Source: Oscillospiraceae bacterium
GTDB taxonomy: Bacteria; Bacillota; Clostridia; Oscillospirales; Oscillospiraceae
Assembly (NCBI GenBank): GCA_022800665.1
Contig: JAAWQS010000003.1
Coordinates: 16,828-80,827, forward strand
Direction of reading: 5' to 3'
Length of the DNA: 64,000 nucleotides
Both the position numbers and the translations under genes were made by a program. The notes beneath the pieces are model-generated. The model saw nothing but the letters and a program-made list of their open reading frames with translations, had not been told where the DNA came from and did no database searches. This document shows positions 39,906 through 48,751 of this stretch, in pieces. Positions within the stretch are counted from its first letter, which is position 1. Every line of letters begins with the position of its first letter.

Positions 39906-40250
39906 TTAGGGACGCAGTGGCATTTTGGCATGAAGCGCCACACCGTAGGGGCCACAGCCGCCAACGTCCACGACATCACTGTGGCAGCGGAGCTGCTGCG
40001 TGAGGATGACGAGATTGTCTACAGAGACAGCGCTTATTTGGGACTCCAAAGCCGGGAGGAAGTCAAACAGGATCCGCACCTTTCCCCCATCGAATGCAGA
40101 ATCAACCGTCGGCCCAAAGTCTCCGACAACGCCATGGCGTAGCGGCCTCTCCCATGCAGGGCGCCACCGTGCTACCGGCCTTGCCGGCGGTCCTGGTGGC
40201 GCCACTTCCCACGCGGTCATACATTAACTTCTTTATGGTATGTGCCCTAA
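39906..40250 (+). mobile_element. Internally deleted IS5-type insertion sequence remnant
   Basis: Contains transposase tail fragment KRHTVGATAANVHDITVAAELLREDDEIVYRDSAYLGLQSRE...CRINRRPK (39930..40142); flanked by TTAGGG (39906) and inverted CCCTAA (40245). Confidence 0.65.
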
Positions 40251-40273
40251 ATGGCTCCGCCTGTTTTTATCCC

Positions 40274-41026
40274 TTAAAGCCCTGGGATTTTCGGTCTCTT
40301 CGCCAACAGAACCTTGCCCATGCACACCAGCCCCCGTCCGCTGTCCGGGGGCAGTACCACATCGGCGTCGGCACGCGCCCGGTTCAGGGAGAAGAGATAC
40401 ACCATCCCCATACGGTCCCGGACATACTGCTTACACAGCATGTCGCCGTCCACACAGAAAATGCCTACATCCCCGTTGGACAGCGGGTCCCGGTTGACAT
40501 AGGCAATGGCTCCGTCGTGAATATACGGCTCCATGGAGTCCCCTTGTATACGCACCGCAAATTCTGCCCCCTGCGGCACGGCCCCGCTGACTTCGATCCA
40601 GTCGAAGTCCTCCCCAAAGACCGGGGAGGCATAGCCCGCCGCTGCCGGACTGCAGTAGAGGGGAATCTGGCGAACCTCCTCCATCTCTCCATCCAGCTCC
40701 CAGTCCTGCCGGTAGGCGCACAGCGCGTCCGCCACCGCATGGAGGGCCTGCCGTCCGCCGATGTCCAACCCCCGGTATTTCTGCAGCAGGCTCAGCTCAT
40801 CCGGCCCGCAGGCTGGGCCTTTGTTCTCGAAATCGTCTTGATAGAGATAGTTGGGGTCCACGTCCAGCGCCGAGAAGAGGCGCAGCAGCACATCCTCTCG
40901 CATGGCGTTATGGCCGGTTTCATAGTTGCTGACCGCAGAGAGACTCACACCCAGCGCTTTGGCCAGTTCCCCTTGGCTGATGCCCAATTCCTTTCGCCGC
41001 GCCCGCAGCCGCTGCCCAAAGCTCAT
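40274..41026 (-). CDS. XRE HTH - S24/LexA-like repressor
   Basis: MSFGQRLRARRKELGISQGELAKALGVSLSAVSNYETG; S24 motif IQGDSMEPYIHDGAIAYVNRDPLSNGDVGIFCVDGDMLCKQYV. Confidence 0.93.
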   Translation of the reverse strand: MSFGQRLRARRKELGISQGELAKALGVSLSAVSNYETGHNAMREDVLLRLFSALDVDPNYLYQDDFENKGPACGPDELSLLQKYRGLDIGGRQALHAVADALCAYRQDWELDGEMEEVRQIPLYCSPAAAGYASPVFGEDFDWIEVSGAVPQGAEFAVRIQGDSMEPYIHDGAIAYVNRDPLSNGDVGIFCVDGDMLCKQYVRDRMGMVYLFSLNRARADADVVLPPDSGRGLVCMGKVLLAKRPKIPGL

Positions 41027-41118
41027 AATGCGTCCTCCTGTGGAATAGTAGCAATAGTATACCGAAAATCCTGTAAAAAATCAACCTCTGCCGAGCAGAG
41101 AACTTTTCCAGTCCCCTC

Positions 41119-41146
41119 TTGACAAATGGTAAAAATAGGGTACAAT
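41119..41146 (+). promoter_or_regulatory. Predicted sigma-A promoter of the EIIC-like gene
   Basis: TTGACA-16 nt-TACAAT. Confidence 0.65.
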
Positions 41147-41153
41147 AGGACAG

Positions 41154-41173
41154 GCATATGTCATGACATATGC
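41154..41173. promoter_or_regulatory. Perfect 20-bp palindrome, candidate operator
   Basis: GCATATGTCATGACATATGC, beginning 7 bp after the -10 element. Confidence 0.75.
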
Positions 41174-41199
41174 AAATTCAAGGAAAAGAGTACATAACA

Positions 41200-42300
41200 A
41201 TGGATAAGCTGTAAGCATTTCTGAAACGAAAAAACATCGTCATTTCCGGCAAACGCTATGGCATCGACGCCCTGAGCGCCATGGCCCAGGGCCTGTTCTG
41301 CTCCCTCCTCATTGGTACGATTGTCAAAACGCTGGGCGAACAGGCGGGCCTCCCCTTCCTGGTGGACGCGGGCGGCTACGCCGCCACTATGAGCGGAGCC
41401 GCCATGGCGGTCGCCATTGGCTTTGCCCTCCAGGCCCCGCCCCTGGTTCTCTTCTCCCTGGCTACCGTGGGCTATGCCGCCAACGCTCTGGGCAGCACCA
41501 GCCTGGTCCCTGGCCAGGCTGGCGCTGGTGGACCGCTGGCAGTTCTTTTCATCGCCATTATTGCCGCCGAGCTTGGTAAGGCCGTGTCCAAGGAAACCAA
41601 GGTCGATATTTTGGTCACGCCCCTGGCGACAATCCTGACCGGCGTAGCCCTGTCCGCCTGGTGGGCCCCTGCCATCGGCACCGCCGCTACCGCCATAGGC
41701 AACGTTATTATGTGGGCCACCGAGCTGCAGCCCTTCCTGATGGGCATTGTGGTCTCCGTCCTCATCGGCATCGCTCTCACCCTGCCCATCTCCTCCGCCG
41801 CCATCTGCGCCGCCTTCGGCCTGACCGGTTTGGCGGGAGGCGCGGCAGTGGCAGGCTGCTGTGCCAACATGGTGGGCTTCGCAGCGCTCTCCTTCCGGGA
41901 AAACAGCTGGGGCGGACTGGTAAGCCAGGGACTTGGGACCTCTATGCTCCAGATGGGCAACATTGTAAAAAACCCCCGTATCTGGCTCCCCGCTATTTTT
42001 ACATCCGCGATCACTGGCCCTATTGCCACCTGCGTGTTCCACCTGGAGATGAACGGCCCGCCGGTGTCCTCCGGTATGGGTACCTGCGGCCTGGTGGCCC
42101 AGATCGGCGTGTGGACCGGCTGGCTGGCCCCCAGCGAACTGGCGCTGGCCAACGGAGCAGCTGCTATTGTACCCGGCGCAATGGACTGGCTGGGCCTGCT
42201 CCTGATCTCCTTTGTTCTGCCTGCGGCGCTGTGCTGGGCTTTCGGACTCTGGTTCCGGAGGATTGGCTGGATCAAGGAGGGGGATTTGACCCTGCAATAA
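41200..42300 (+). pseudogene. PTS EIIC-like (PTS_EIIC_2) membrane transporter with an in-frame TAA at codon 5; ORF open from 41215, first downstream ATG 41281
   Basis: ATG GAT AAG CTG TAA GCA TTT CTG AAA CGA AAA AAC ATC..., then uninterrupted GKRYGIDALSAMAQGLFCSLLIGTIVKTLG... to 42300. Confidence 0.65.
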
Positions 42301-42307
42301 GAGTCCC

Positions 42308-42829
42308 CTATCCTCCAAAAAACAGCCGTACCGCAAAGGCGGCGGACATGAAGCCTGCCAGGTCGGCCAGCAGTGCGGCAGGTATCGCATAGCGGGTTTT
42401 GCGTATGCCTGCGGAGCCGAAATAGACGGCGATGGTGTAAAAGGTGGTCTCTGTGCTGCCCAGCATCACCGCCGCCGTCCGTCCAATATAGGAATCCGGA
42501 CCGTAGGCGGCCATCAGCTCGCTGCCAATCGCCAGCGCACCGCTGCCGCTGACCGGACGGACAAACAACAGCCCCACTGTCTCCGGCGGGATGCACAGAG
42601 CCGCCAACGCCGGCGCCAGCAGCTGCCCCAGCAGGTCCATGGCCCCGGAGGCCCGCAGCATATATACCGCCGTCATCAGTCCCACCAGGGACGGCAGAAT
42701 GCCTGTGAGAATGGTCAGGCCCTCCTGCGCCCCTTGGGTCAGGGCTTCGTAGACGTTCACCCGCTTTCCCAGCCCGAACAGCGCCACAAAGGCCAGCAGC
42801 AGCGGTACCAAATATGCAGAATAGTCCAT
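42308..42829 (-). CDS. spmB: Spore maturation protein B
   Basis: GAQEGLTILTGILPSLVGLMTAVYMLRASGAMD, RPVSGSGALAIGSELM, LGSTETTFYTIAVYFGSAGIRKTRYAI. Confidence 0.93.
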   Translation of the reverse strand: MDYSAYLVPLLLAFVALFGLGKRVNVYEALTQGAQEGLTILTGILPSLVGLMTAVYMLRASGAMDLLGQLLAPALAALCIPPETVGLLFVRPVSGSGALAIGSELMAAYGPDSYIGRTAAVMLGSTETTFYTIAVYFGSAGIRKTRYAIPAALLADLAGFMSAAFAVRLFFGG

Positions 42830-42839
42830 AAGTTCCCCC

Positions 42840-43418
42840 TCAATTTCTCCAGATTTTGGAGAATATGCCCGCCGCCAGCAGTCCCGCCGCCACCGAGAGC
42901 GCGGACGCCGTCCAAACCGCCGGCAGGATATCAAACGCGCTTTCCGCGCCCAGAGCCGCCCGTACGCCTGCTACCGTGGTGGGCAGGAGCTGGATGGAGG
43001 CTGTATTCAGCACCACCAGCCTGCACAGCTCATCCGTCGCCCTGCCGCCGGTCCCCGCCGCCATGCGCTGCGCCGCCTTCACCCCCAGAGGCGTGGCGGC
43101 GTTGCCCAGCCCCAGCAGGTTAGCGGATACATTGCCGGACAGCGCGGCCAGCGTATCCGGGTCCTGGGAGGCCCGTGGCAGCAGCCGCCCCAGCAGGGGC
43201 CGGAACAGACGGCAGAGTCCGTCCAGCAGCCCGCAGGCTTTCATCACCGACATCACCCCGTTCCACAGACACATGACCCCCGCCATGCCCAGGCAGAGCT
43301 CTACCGCCGCCCCCGCTCCCTCCAGCGCGGCGCTGCCCACCGCGCCGATGGTTCCCTTGAAAAGACCGCACACAACAGACAGTGCCACCATGCCGGACCA
43401 CACCCAAGCCATTGCCAT
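42840..43418 (-). CDS. spmA: Spore maturation protein A
   Basis: GMAGVMCLWNGVMSVMKACGLLD, NVSANLLGLGNAATPLGVKAAQRM. Confidence 0.93.
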   Translation of the reverse strand: MAMAWVWSGMVALSVVCGLFKGTIGAVGSAALEGAGAAVELCLGMAGVMCLWNGVMSVMKACGLLDGLCRLFRPLLGRLLPRASQDPDTLAALSGNVSANLLGLGNAATPLGVKAAQRMAAGTGGRATDELCRLVVLNTASIQLLPTTVAGVRAALGAESAFDILPAVWTASALSVAAGLLAAGIFSKIWRN

Positions 43419-43620
43419 TTTATTCCACTTCCTTATTATTTTTGAACGGTAAACGCTATCCCTAAATATATAGCGATAAAAATCAAAAAAATGCGAAGAT
43501 TTTACTATAATTTTTGTAAAAAATGGTTGAAATGCACCCCCATTGTGTGGTAATCTAACTTATACAATCCAGGAGAGGCAAGTACCTCTGAATTTGTGGA
43601 GTTGAAAGGGAGGGTTTACC

Positions 43621-43902
43621 ATGAAGACGACTGGAATTGTAAGACGGGTAGACGAATTGGGAAGGATTGTGCTGCCGATTGAACTGCGCCGGACGATGGA
43701 TATTGCGGAGAAAGATATGTTGGAAATCTTTGTGGAAGATTCCTCTATCGTTCTGAAGAAGTACGTGAATACCTGCATCTTTTGCAACAGCGCCGAGGAC
43801 ATTGCCGTATTTCGCGGCAAAAATGTGTGCCCGCAGTGCCTGCGGGATTTGCAGGACCTGACCGCAAAGCTGATCAAGCCGGCGCAGATGGCAGGCGACT
43901 AA
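43621..43902 (+). CDS. AbrB/SpoVT-family transition-state regulator
   Basis: MKTTGIVRRVDELGRIVLPIELRRTMDIAEKDMLEIFVEDSSIVLKKY + Cys-x2-Cys tail. Confidence 0.93.
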   Translation: MKTTGIVRRVDELGRIVLPIELRRTMDIAEKDMLEIFVEDSSIVLKKYVNTCIFCNSAEDIAVFRGKNVCPQCLRDLQDLTAKLIKPAQMAGD

Positions 43903-43955
43903 CCGCGTCAGCCGGTTTTCCGGCGGGCACACGGTTGGCCTCTGATATGCGCTGA

Positions 43956-43983
43956 GCGCCTGAAACCTTACGGTTCCAGGCGC
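43956..43983 (+). terminator. Hairpin downstream of AbrB-like gene
   Basis: GCGCCTGAAACC-TTAC-GGTTCCAGGCGC. Confidence 0.65.
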
Positions 43984-44005
43984 TTCCCGTTGTCTGTATG
44001 CGCTT

Positions 44006-45079
44006 TTATAAGTAACTCTCAATCCGCTCCAGCTCCCGTGCGGTGCAGGCGTTGACGCCGTCGAAGTCCACGTATGGCACGTAGACCGCCTCCAGAGCGT
44101 CATGGGCGGCTTTTGCTTCCCGCAGAGCCTCCAGTCCCTCCGCCCGCAGGACCTCTACGACGCGCCGTACAAATTTCAGCCTGGATTTATTCCGCTTATA
44201 ATAGGAGCCGGGCATCATCGCGTCCAACCGTACCCGGCGGTAGGCGGGACCGTCGTAGACCATGCCCTCCCGCGATGTCACAAAGGCCAGCCCCAGGTCC
44301 GGCAGCAGCAGATGCTGGATGCGGTCAATATGCTCCGGGTCCGGACAGACGATGGCCCGGTATCCCCGGCTCCGCGCCGCTGCACGGATTTGCTCCAGCA
44401 TCGGCGCGGCAAAGCCAAAGCTGTCCTGCAGCTGGTAGACCTTCGGACACAACGCCGCGGCAGTGTCAAACCGCCAGATGGGCCCCTTGCAGGTCATGCT
44501 CCCCAGAAAGCGGAAGGCGTCCGGCCCGCCAGGACCCTTCCCGCGAATCTCCCGGCCAATGATCCCCTCTGTGCGCCGCAGCAGCTTATCCCCGTCCAGC
44601 CCGCCGGTCATCAGGACGGCAGTGTCGTCCTCAATCTGCCGGGCAGCGCCCAGGGCGCGGTAGGCCCGCTGGTAGGCGGCGGAGACCGCTTTGGTGTGGC
44701 GGATGATGTCGGCCCGTGCCGTCTTGGCGGCGGTGATGTCGTAGAATTCCCCCAGGTTGACATACCGGTCCGCCGCTGCGGGATATTTAGGCTCGATGAC
44801 GTGGGGCGCCGTACCATCCACAATCGCCGTCCGAATCCTTGGGATATGCACGCCGTCCAGGGATTTCGGGTCTCCGGAGCAATAAAAATACTCCACCTGC
44901 TCCCCCCGCTGCTCCATAGCCTGACCGATCCGCCTCATCATTGTTGATTTGCCCGCACCGGGCCCGCCTTTCAGCACCAGCAGGTCGTGGTGGTCCTCCG
45001 GCGTACAGAATTCACCGAAAAGATTCTGAAATCCCCGTCCGCTGTTGGCGCCCAGGAAAAAATGTGTGGTTTTTGTCAT
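44006..45079 (-). CDS. P-loop ATPase of unknown function (PRK06851-like)
   Basis: HHDLLVLKGGPGAGKSTMMRRIGQAMEQRG Walker A; YFYCSGDPKSLDGVHIPRIRTAIVDGTAPHVIEP. Confidence 0.8.
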   Translation of the reverse strand: MTKTTHFFLGANSGRGFQNLFGEFCTPEDHHDLLVLKGGPGAGKSTMMRRIGQAMEQRGEQVEYFYCSGDPKSLDGVHIPRIRTAIVDGTAPHVIEPKYPAAADRYVNLGEFYDITAAKTARADIIRHTKAVSAAYQRAYRALGAARQIEDDTAVLMTGGLDGDKLLRRTEGIIGREIRGKGPGGPDAFRFLGSMTCKGPIWRFDTAAALCPKVYQLQDSFGFAAPMLEQIRAAARSRGYRAIVCPDPEHIDRIQHLLLPDLGLAFVTSREGMVYDGPAYRRVRLDAMMPGSYYKRNKSRLKFVRRVVEVLRAEGLEALREAKAAHDALEAVYVPYVDFDGVNACTARELERIESYL

Positions 45080-45305
45080 GGCGTACCCTCCTGCTTCAAA
45101 TTTCTCTCCCCACAATATGCGGCAAATAAACCAAGTGACAGCGTCAGTTATCAGAGGACAACCGCTAAAATGCACAAAAAAAAGATGGAAACTTCCACAT
45201 TGTTGCCATTGAGTTTTTAGGAAAGGAATGGTAAAATAAGTGCGATCGAAGACGGTGGGGCTGATATCCCGCCAGCTTTGCAAAATTTGAGGAGGGCATA
45301 CTAAA

Positions 45306-46658
45306 ATGAATGCTTATGTCGCCAGCGTAATTGAGAACGTCAAAAAGAAACACGGCAATGAGCCGGAGTTTGTTCAGACCGTGGAGGAAGTCTTCTCTTC
45401 CATCTCCCCCGTAATGGACAAGCACCCTGAGTACGAGAAGGCCGACCTGCTCAACCGCATGGTGGAGCCGGAGCGGATGTTTACCTTCCGTGTGGTGTGG
45501 ATGGACGACAAGGGCGATTATCATACCAATATCGGCTACCGCTGCCAGTTCAACGGCGCAATCGGTCCCTACAAGGGCGGCCTGCGCTTCCAGCCCAATG
45601 TCTACCCCGGTATCATCAAGTTCCTGGGCTTTGAGCAGATCTTCAAGAACAGTCTGACCGGACTGCCCATCGGCGGCGGCAAGGGCGGCGCGGACTTCGA
45701 TCCCACCGGCAAGTCCGATGCTGAGATTATGCGCTTCTGCCAGAGCTTCATGACCGCTCTGTACCGCTACATCGGGCCCGACATCGACGTCCCCGCCGGC
45801 GACATGGGCGTGGGTGGCCGGGAGATCGGTTATCTGTACGGTCAGTACCGCCGCCTCAAGGGCGTGTGGGAGAACGGTGTGCTCACCGGCAAGGGCTTCA
45901 GCTACGGCGGCAGCCTGACCCGTCCTGAGGCTACCGGCTACGGCGCTATGTATTACCTGCAGGAAGTGCTCAAGCACGAGGGCGAGGACATCAAGGGCAA
46001 GACCATTGCCTGCGCCGGCTTCGGCAACGTGACCTGGGGCATCTGCAAGAAGGCCCACCACCTGGGCGCAAAGGTCGTGACCCTGTCCGGTCCCGACGGC
46101 TACATCTACGATCCCGACGGCGTGTCCTCCTCCATGGAGAAGGTGGACTACCTGGTGACTATGCGCAACTCTGGCCGCAACAAGGTGAAGGACTACGCCG
46201 ACAAGTTCGGCTGCGAGTTCCATCCCGGCGAGAAGCCCTGGGGCGTCAAGGCTGACGTCATCATGCCCTCCGCCATGCAGAACGACGTGCATATGGAGCA
46301 CGCCCAGCAGATCGCGGCCAATGGCATCAAGTACTACATCGAAGTCGCCAATATGCCCACTACCAACGACGCGCTGCAGTTCCTGATGAGCCAGCCCAAC
46401 ATGATCGTGGCCCCCTCCAAGGCCGTCAACGCCGGCGGCGTGGGCGTGTCCGCTCTGGAGATGAGCCAGAACAGCGAGCGTCTGGTGTGGACCGCTGAGG
46501 AAGTGGACGCCCAGCTGCACAAGATGATGGAGAACATCCACCGCGTGTCCATGGAAGCCGCTGAGGAATACGGCCTGGGTTACAACCTGGTTGCCGGCGC
46601 CAACATCGCAGGCTTCAAGAAGATTGCCGAGGCCATGATGGAGCAGGGCGTCTTCTAA
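45306..46658 (+). CDS. gdhA: NADP-specific glutamate dehydrogenase
   Basis: YKGGLRFQPNVYPGIIKFLGFEQIFKNSLTGLPIGGGKGG. Confidence 0.97.
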   Translation: MNAYVASVIENVKKKHGNEPEFVQTVEEVFSSISPVMDKHPEYEKADLLNRMVEPERMFTFRVVWMDDKGDYHTNIGYRCQFNGAIGPYKGGLRFQPNVYPGIIKFLGFEQIFKNSLTGLPIGGGKGGADFDPTGKSDAEIMRFCQSFMTALYRYIGPDIDVPAGDMGVGGREIGYLYGQYRRLKGVWENGVLTGKGFSYGGSLTRPEATGYGAMYYLQEVLKHEGEDIKGKTIACAGFGNVTWGICKKAHHLGAKVVTLSGPDGYIYDPDGVSSSMEKVDYLVTMRNSGRNKVKDYADKFGCEFHPGEKPWGVKADVIMPSAMQNDVHMEHAQQIAANGIKYYIEVANMPTTNDALQFLMSQPNMIVAPSKAVNAGGVGVSALEMSQNSERLVWTAEEVDAQLHKMMENIHRVSMEAAEEYGLGYNLVAGANIAGFKKIAEAMMEQGVF

Positions 46659-46684
46659 GAAATATTTACCCTTTAATCAGTCAG

Positions 46685-46712
46685 GAGCGCCCCAAGGCAG
46701 CTTGGGGCGCTC
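46685..46712 (+). terminator. Terminator of gdhA
   Basis: GAGCGCCCCAAG-GCAG-CTTGGGGCGCTC. Confidence 0.8.
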
Positions 46713-46761
46713 TTAGCATCTCGCTCTATCCGACAGGACAATAAATAGGAGGACCCCCGCT

Positions 46762-48090
46762 ATGAATATCCAAACGATCCTTGAAAAAGCCCCCATTCTG
46801 GAGCAGGTACGCGCCGGGACCGAAACGCTCTGGCTCAATCCCCACAAGACTAACAGCACGGCCAGCCCGCAGGACATTCCCCTCACGGTCCGGGATATCG
46901 CGGACGCGGAGGCCCGGCTGCAGCGGTTCGCTCCCTTTCTCCAACTCCGCTTCCCTGAGACCAGAGCCAGAAACGGACTGATCGAGTCCCCCCTGTCCCC
47001 TATCCCCAACATGCAGGCCCGGCTGAACGAATCATACGCCGCAAAACTGCCGGGCCGCTTGCTGCTCAAGCAGGACAGCCATCTGGCGATTGCCGGGTCC
47101 ATCAAGGCCCGCGGCGGTATTTACGAAGTGCTCAAACACACCGAGGACCTGGCTTTGGAACACGGCTTCCTCATGCCCGGCGACAGCTACGAAAAGCTGG
47201 CGGACCCCCACAGCCATGATTTCTTCAGCAGCTATACCATTCAGGTCGGGTCCACCGGCAACCTGGGTATGAGCATCGGCATCATGGCGGCGGCAGTGGG
47301 GTTTCATGCGGTGGTCCATATGTCCGCGGACGCCCGGCAGTGGAAAAAAGACCTGCTGCGCAGTCACGGCGTGACGGTGCTGGAGTACGGCGCGGATTAC
47401 AGCGAGGTGGTGAAACAGGGGCGGCGGCTGTCCGACGAGGACCCCCGCAGTTATTTTGTGGACGACGAAAAATCGGTGGACCTGTTTCTGGGCTACGCCG
47501 TGGCAGCCCGGCGTCTGGCGGCGCAGTTGGAGCGGCTGCAGATTGCCGTGGACGGAGACCATCCGCTGTTTGTGTACCTCCCCTGCGGCGTCGGCGGCGC
47601 GCCGGGCGGCATCACCTTCGGCCTGAAGCAGCTGTACGGCGAGAATGTCCACTGCTTCTTTGTAGAACCGGTGCAGGCTCCGTGTATGCTGGCGGGCATG
47701 GCCTCCGGACTGCATGAGCAGATTTCCGTGCAGGACATCGGGCTGACAGGCCGGACCCATGCGGATGGTCTGGCGGTGGGGCGTCCCTCCGGGCTGGTGG
47801 GCCGGATGATGGAGCATATGCTCAGCGGAGAATTCACCGTCCGGGACAGCCGTCTCTATGACTATCTCCGCGACCTGCTGGAGACAGAGGGAATTTTCCT
47901 GGAACCCAGCGCCTGTGCCGCCTTCCAGGGTCCGGCCCGGCTGTTTGGCTGCGAGGCGGGACGGCGTTATCTGGATGACAACGGGCTGACCGGCCATATG
48001 GACCAGGCTGTCCACATCGCCTGGGCGACAGGCGGAAATATGGTGCCGGAGGCGGTTCGGGAGGAGTATATAGGGACCCATTTGGATTGA
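46762..48090 (+). CDS. dsdA: D-serine ammonia-lyase
   Basis: LLLKQDSHLAIAGSIKARGGIYEVLKHTEDLALE, YTIQVGSTGNLGMSIGIM. Confidence 0.95.
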   Translation: MNIQTILEKAPILEQVRAGTETLWLNPHKTNSTASPQDIPLTVRDIADAEARLQRFAPFLQLRFPETRARNGLIESPLSPIPNMQARLNESYAAKLPGRLLLKQDSHLAIAGSIKARGGIYEVLKHTEDLALEHGFLMPGDSYEKLADPHSHDFFSSYTIQVGSTGNLGMSIGIMAAAVGFHAVVHMSADARQWKKDLLRSHGVTVLEYGADYSEVVKQGRRLSDEDPRSYFVDDEKSVDLFLGYAVAARRLAAQLERLQIAVDGDHPLFVYLPCGVGGAPGGITFGLKQLYGENVHCFFVEPVQAPCMLAGMASGLHEQISVQDIGLTGRTHADGLAVGRPSGLVGRMMEHMLSGEFTVRDSRLYDYLRDLLETEGIFLEPSACAAFQGPARLFGCEAGRRYLDDNGLTGHMDQAVHIAWATGGNMVPEAVREEYIGTHLD

Positions 48091-48119
48091 TTGCGGCATC
48101 TCAAACAGAAAACAGCGCA

Positions 48120-48215
48120 AGGATAAAAACACATCCCGGTCGGTAGTCCGGGAGCGGGCGCACGGCCCGTCAGTAACCTGCCTCCTTTGGTTGTCCGTTC
48201 CTTGCTGGAGAAATA
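48120..48215 (+). promoter_or_regulatory. Candidate yjdF-motif riboswitch leader
   Basis: AAAAACACATCCCGGTCGGTAGTCCGGGAGCGGGCGCACGGCCCGTCAGTAACCTGCC with hairpins CCCGG/CCGGG and CGGGC/GCCCG, in the leader of a YjdF-family gene. Confidence 0.65.
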
Positions 48216-48232
48216 AAAAGGAGGAACATCCC

Positions 48233-48643
48233 ATGGAAACAGCGCAGGCCAGACTGACCGTACTCTTCGAGGCCCCCTTCTGGGTGGGGCTATTCGAGCG
48301 GGAATCCGAGGGCCGCTACAGCGTATGCAAGGTTACATTTGGTGCGGAACCGAAGGACTGCGAGGTCTACCAGTACCTGCTGGACCACTGGCACACCCTG
48401 GCCTTCAGCCCGGCTCTGACCACCCGCCCCCCGGACACCCGTCCCGTCAATCCCAAGCGGCGGAACCGGCTGATCCAGAAACAGGACGGCATCGGTACGA
48501 AGGCCCAGCAAGCGTTAAAGCTCCAGCAGGAACAGGGAAAATTGGCCCGCAGGTCCCGCACCCGGCAGCAGCGTGAGGAGGAACAGGAGCGGAAATTCCG
48601 GCTTTTGCAGCAGAAGAAAAAAGAGAAACGCCGGGGCCGTTAG
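48233..48643 (+). CDS. yjdF: YjdF/DUF2992 family protein
   Basis: ARLTVLFEAPFWVGLFERESEGRYSVCKVTFGAEPKDCEVYQYLLDHW and basic C-terminal tail. Confidence 0.88.
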   Translation: METAQARLTVLFEAPFWVGLFERESEGRYSVCKVTFGAEPKDCEVYQYLLDHWHTLAFSPALTTRPPDTRPVNPKRRNRLIQKQDGIGTKAQQALKLQQEQGKLARRSRTRQQREEEQERKFRLLQQKKKEKRRGR

Positions 48644-48670
48644 CCACCAATAATTTTGTGCATCCGATTC

Positions 48671-48699
48671 TTGCAATTCACGGCTGTTTGTGCTAGACT
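48671..48699 (+). promoter_or_regulatory. Predicted sigma-A promoter for Cys/His-rich protein gene
   Basis: TTGCAA-17 nt-TAGACT. Confidence 0.55.
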
Positions 48700-48751
48700 G
48701 TATGTATAGTATCCCGCCTAATCCGGCAGGGAAGTAAAGGAGGAAAATCTA

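Noticed and set aside
41212-41214. TAA at codon 5 of the EIIC-like gene as programmed recoding
   Set aside because: No recoding signal known for TAA in bacteria and no selenocysteine-type hairpin context; mutation, error or a downstream start is simpler
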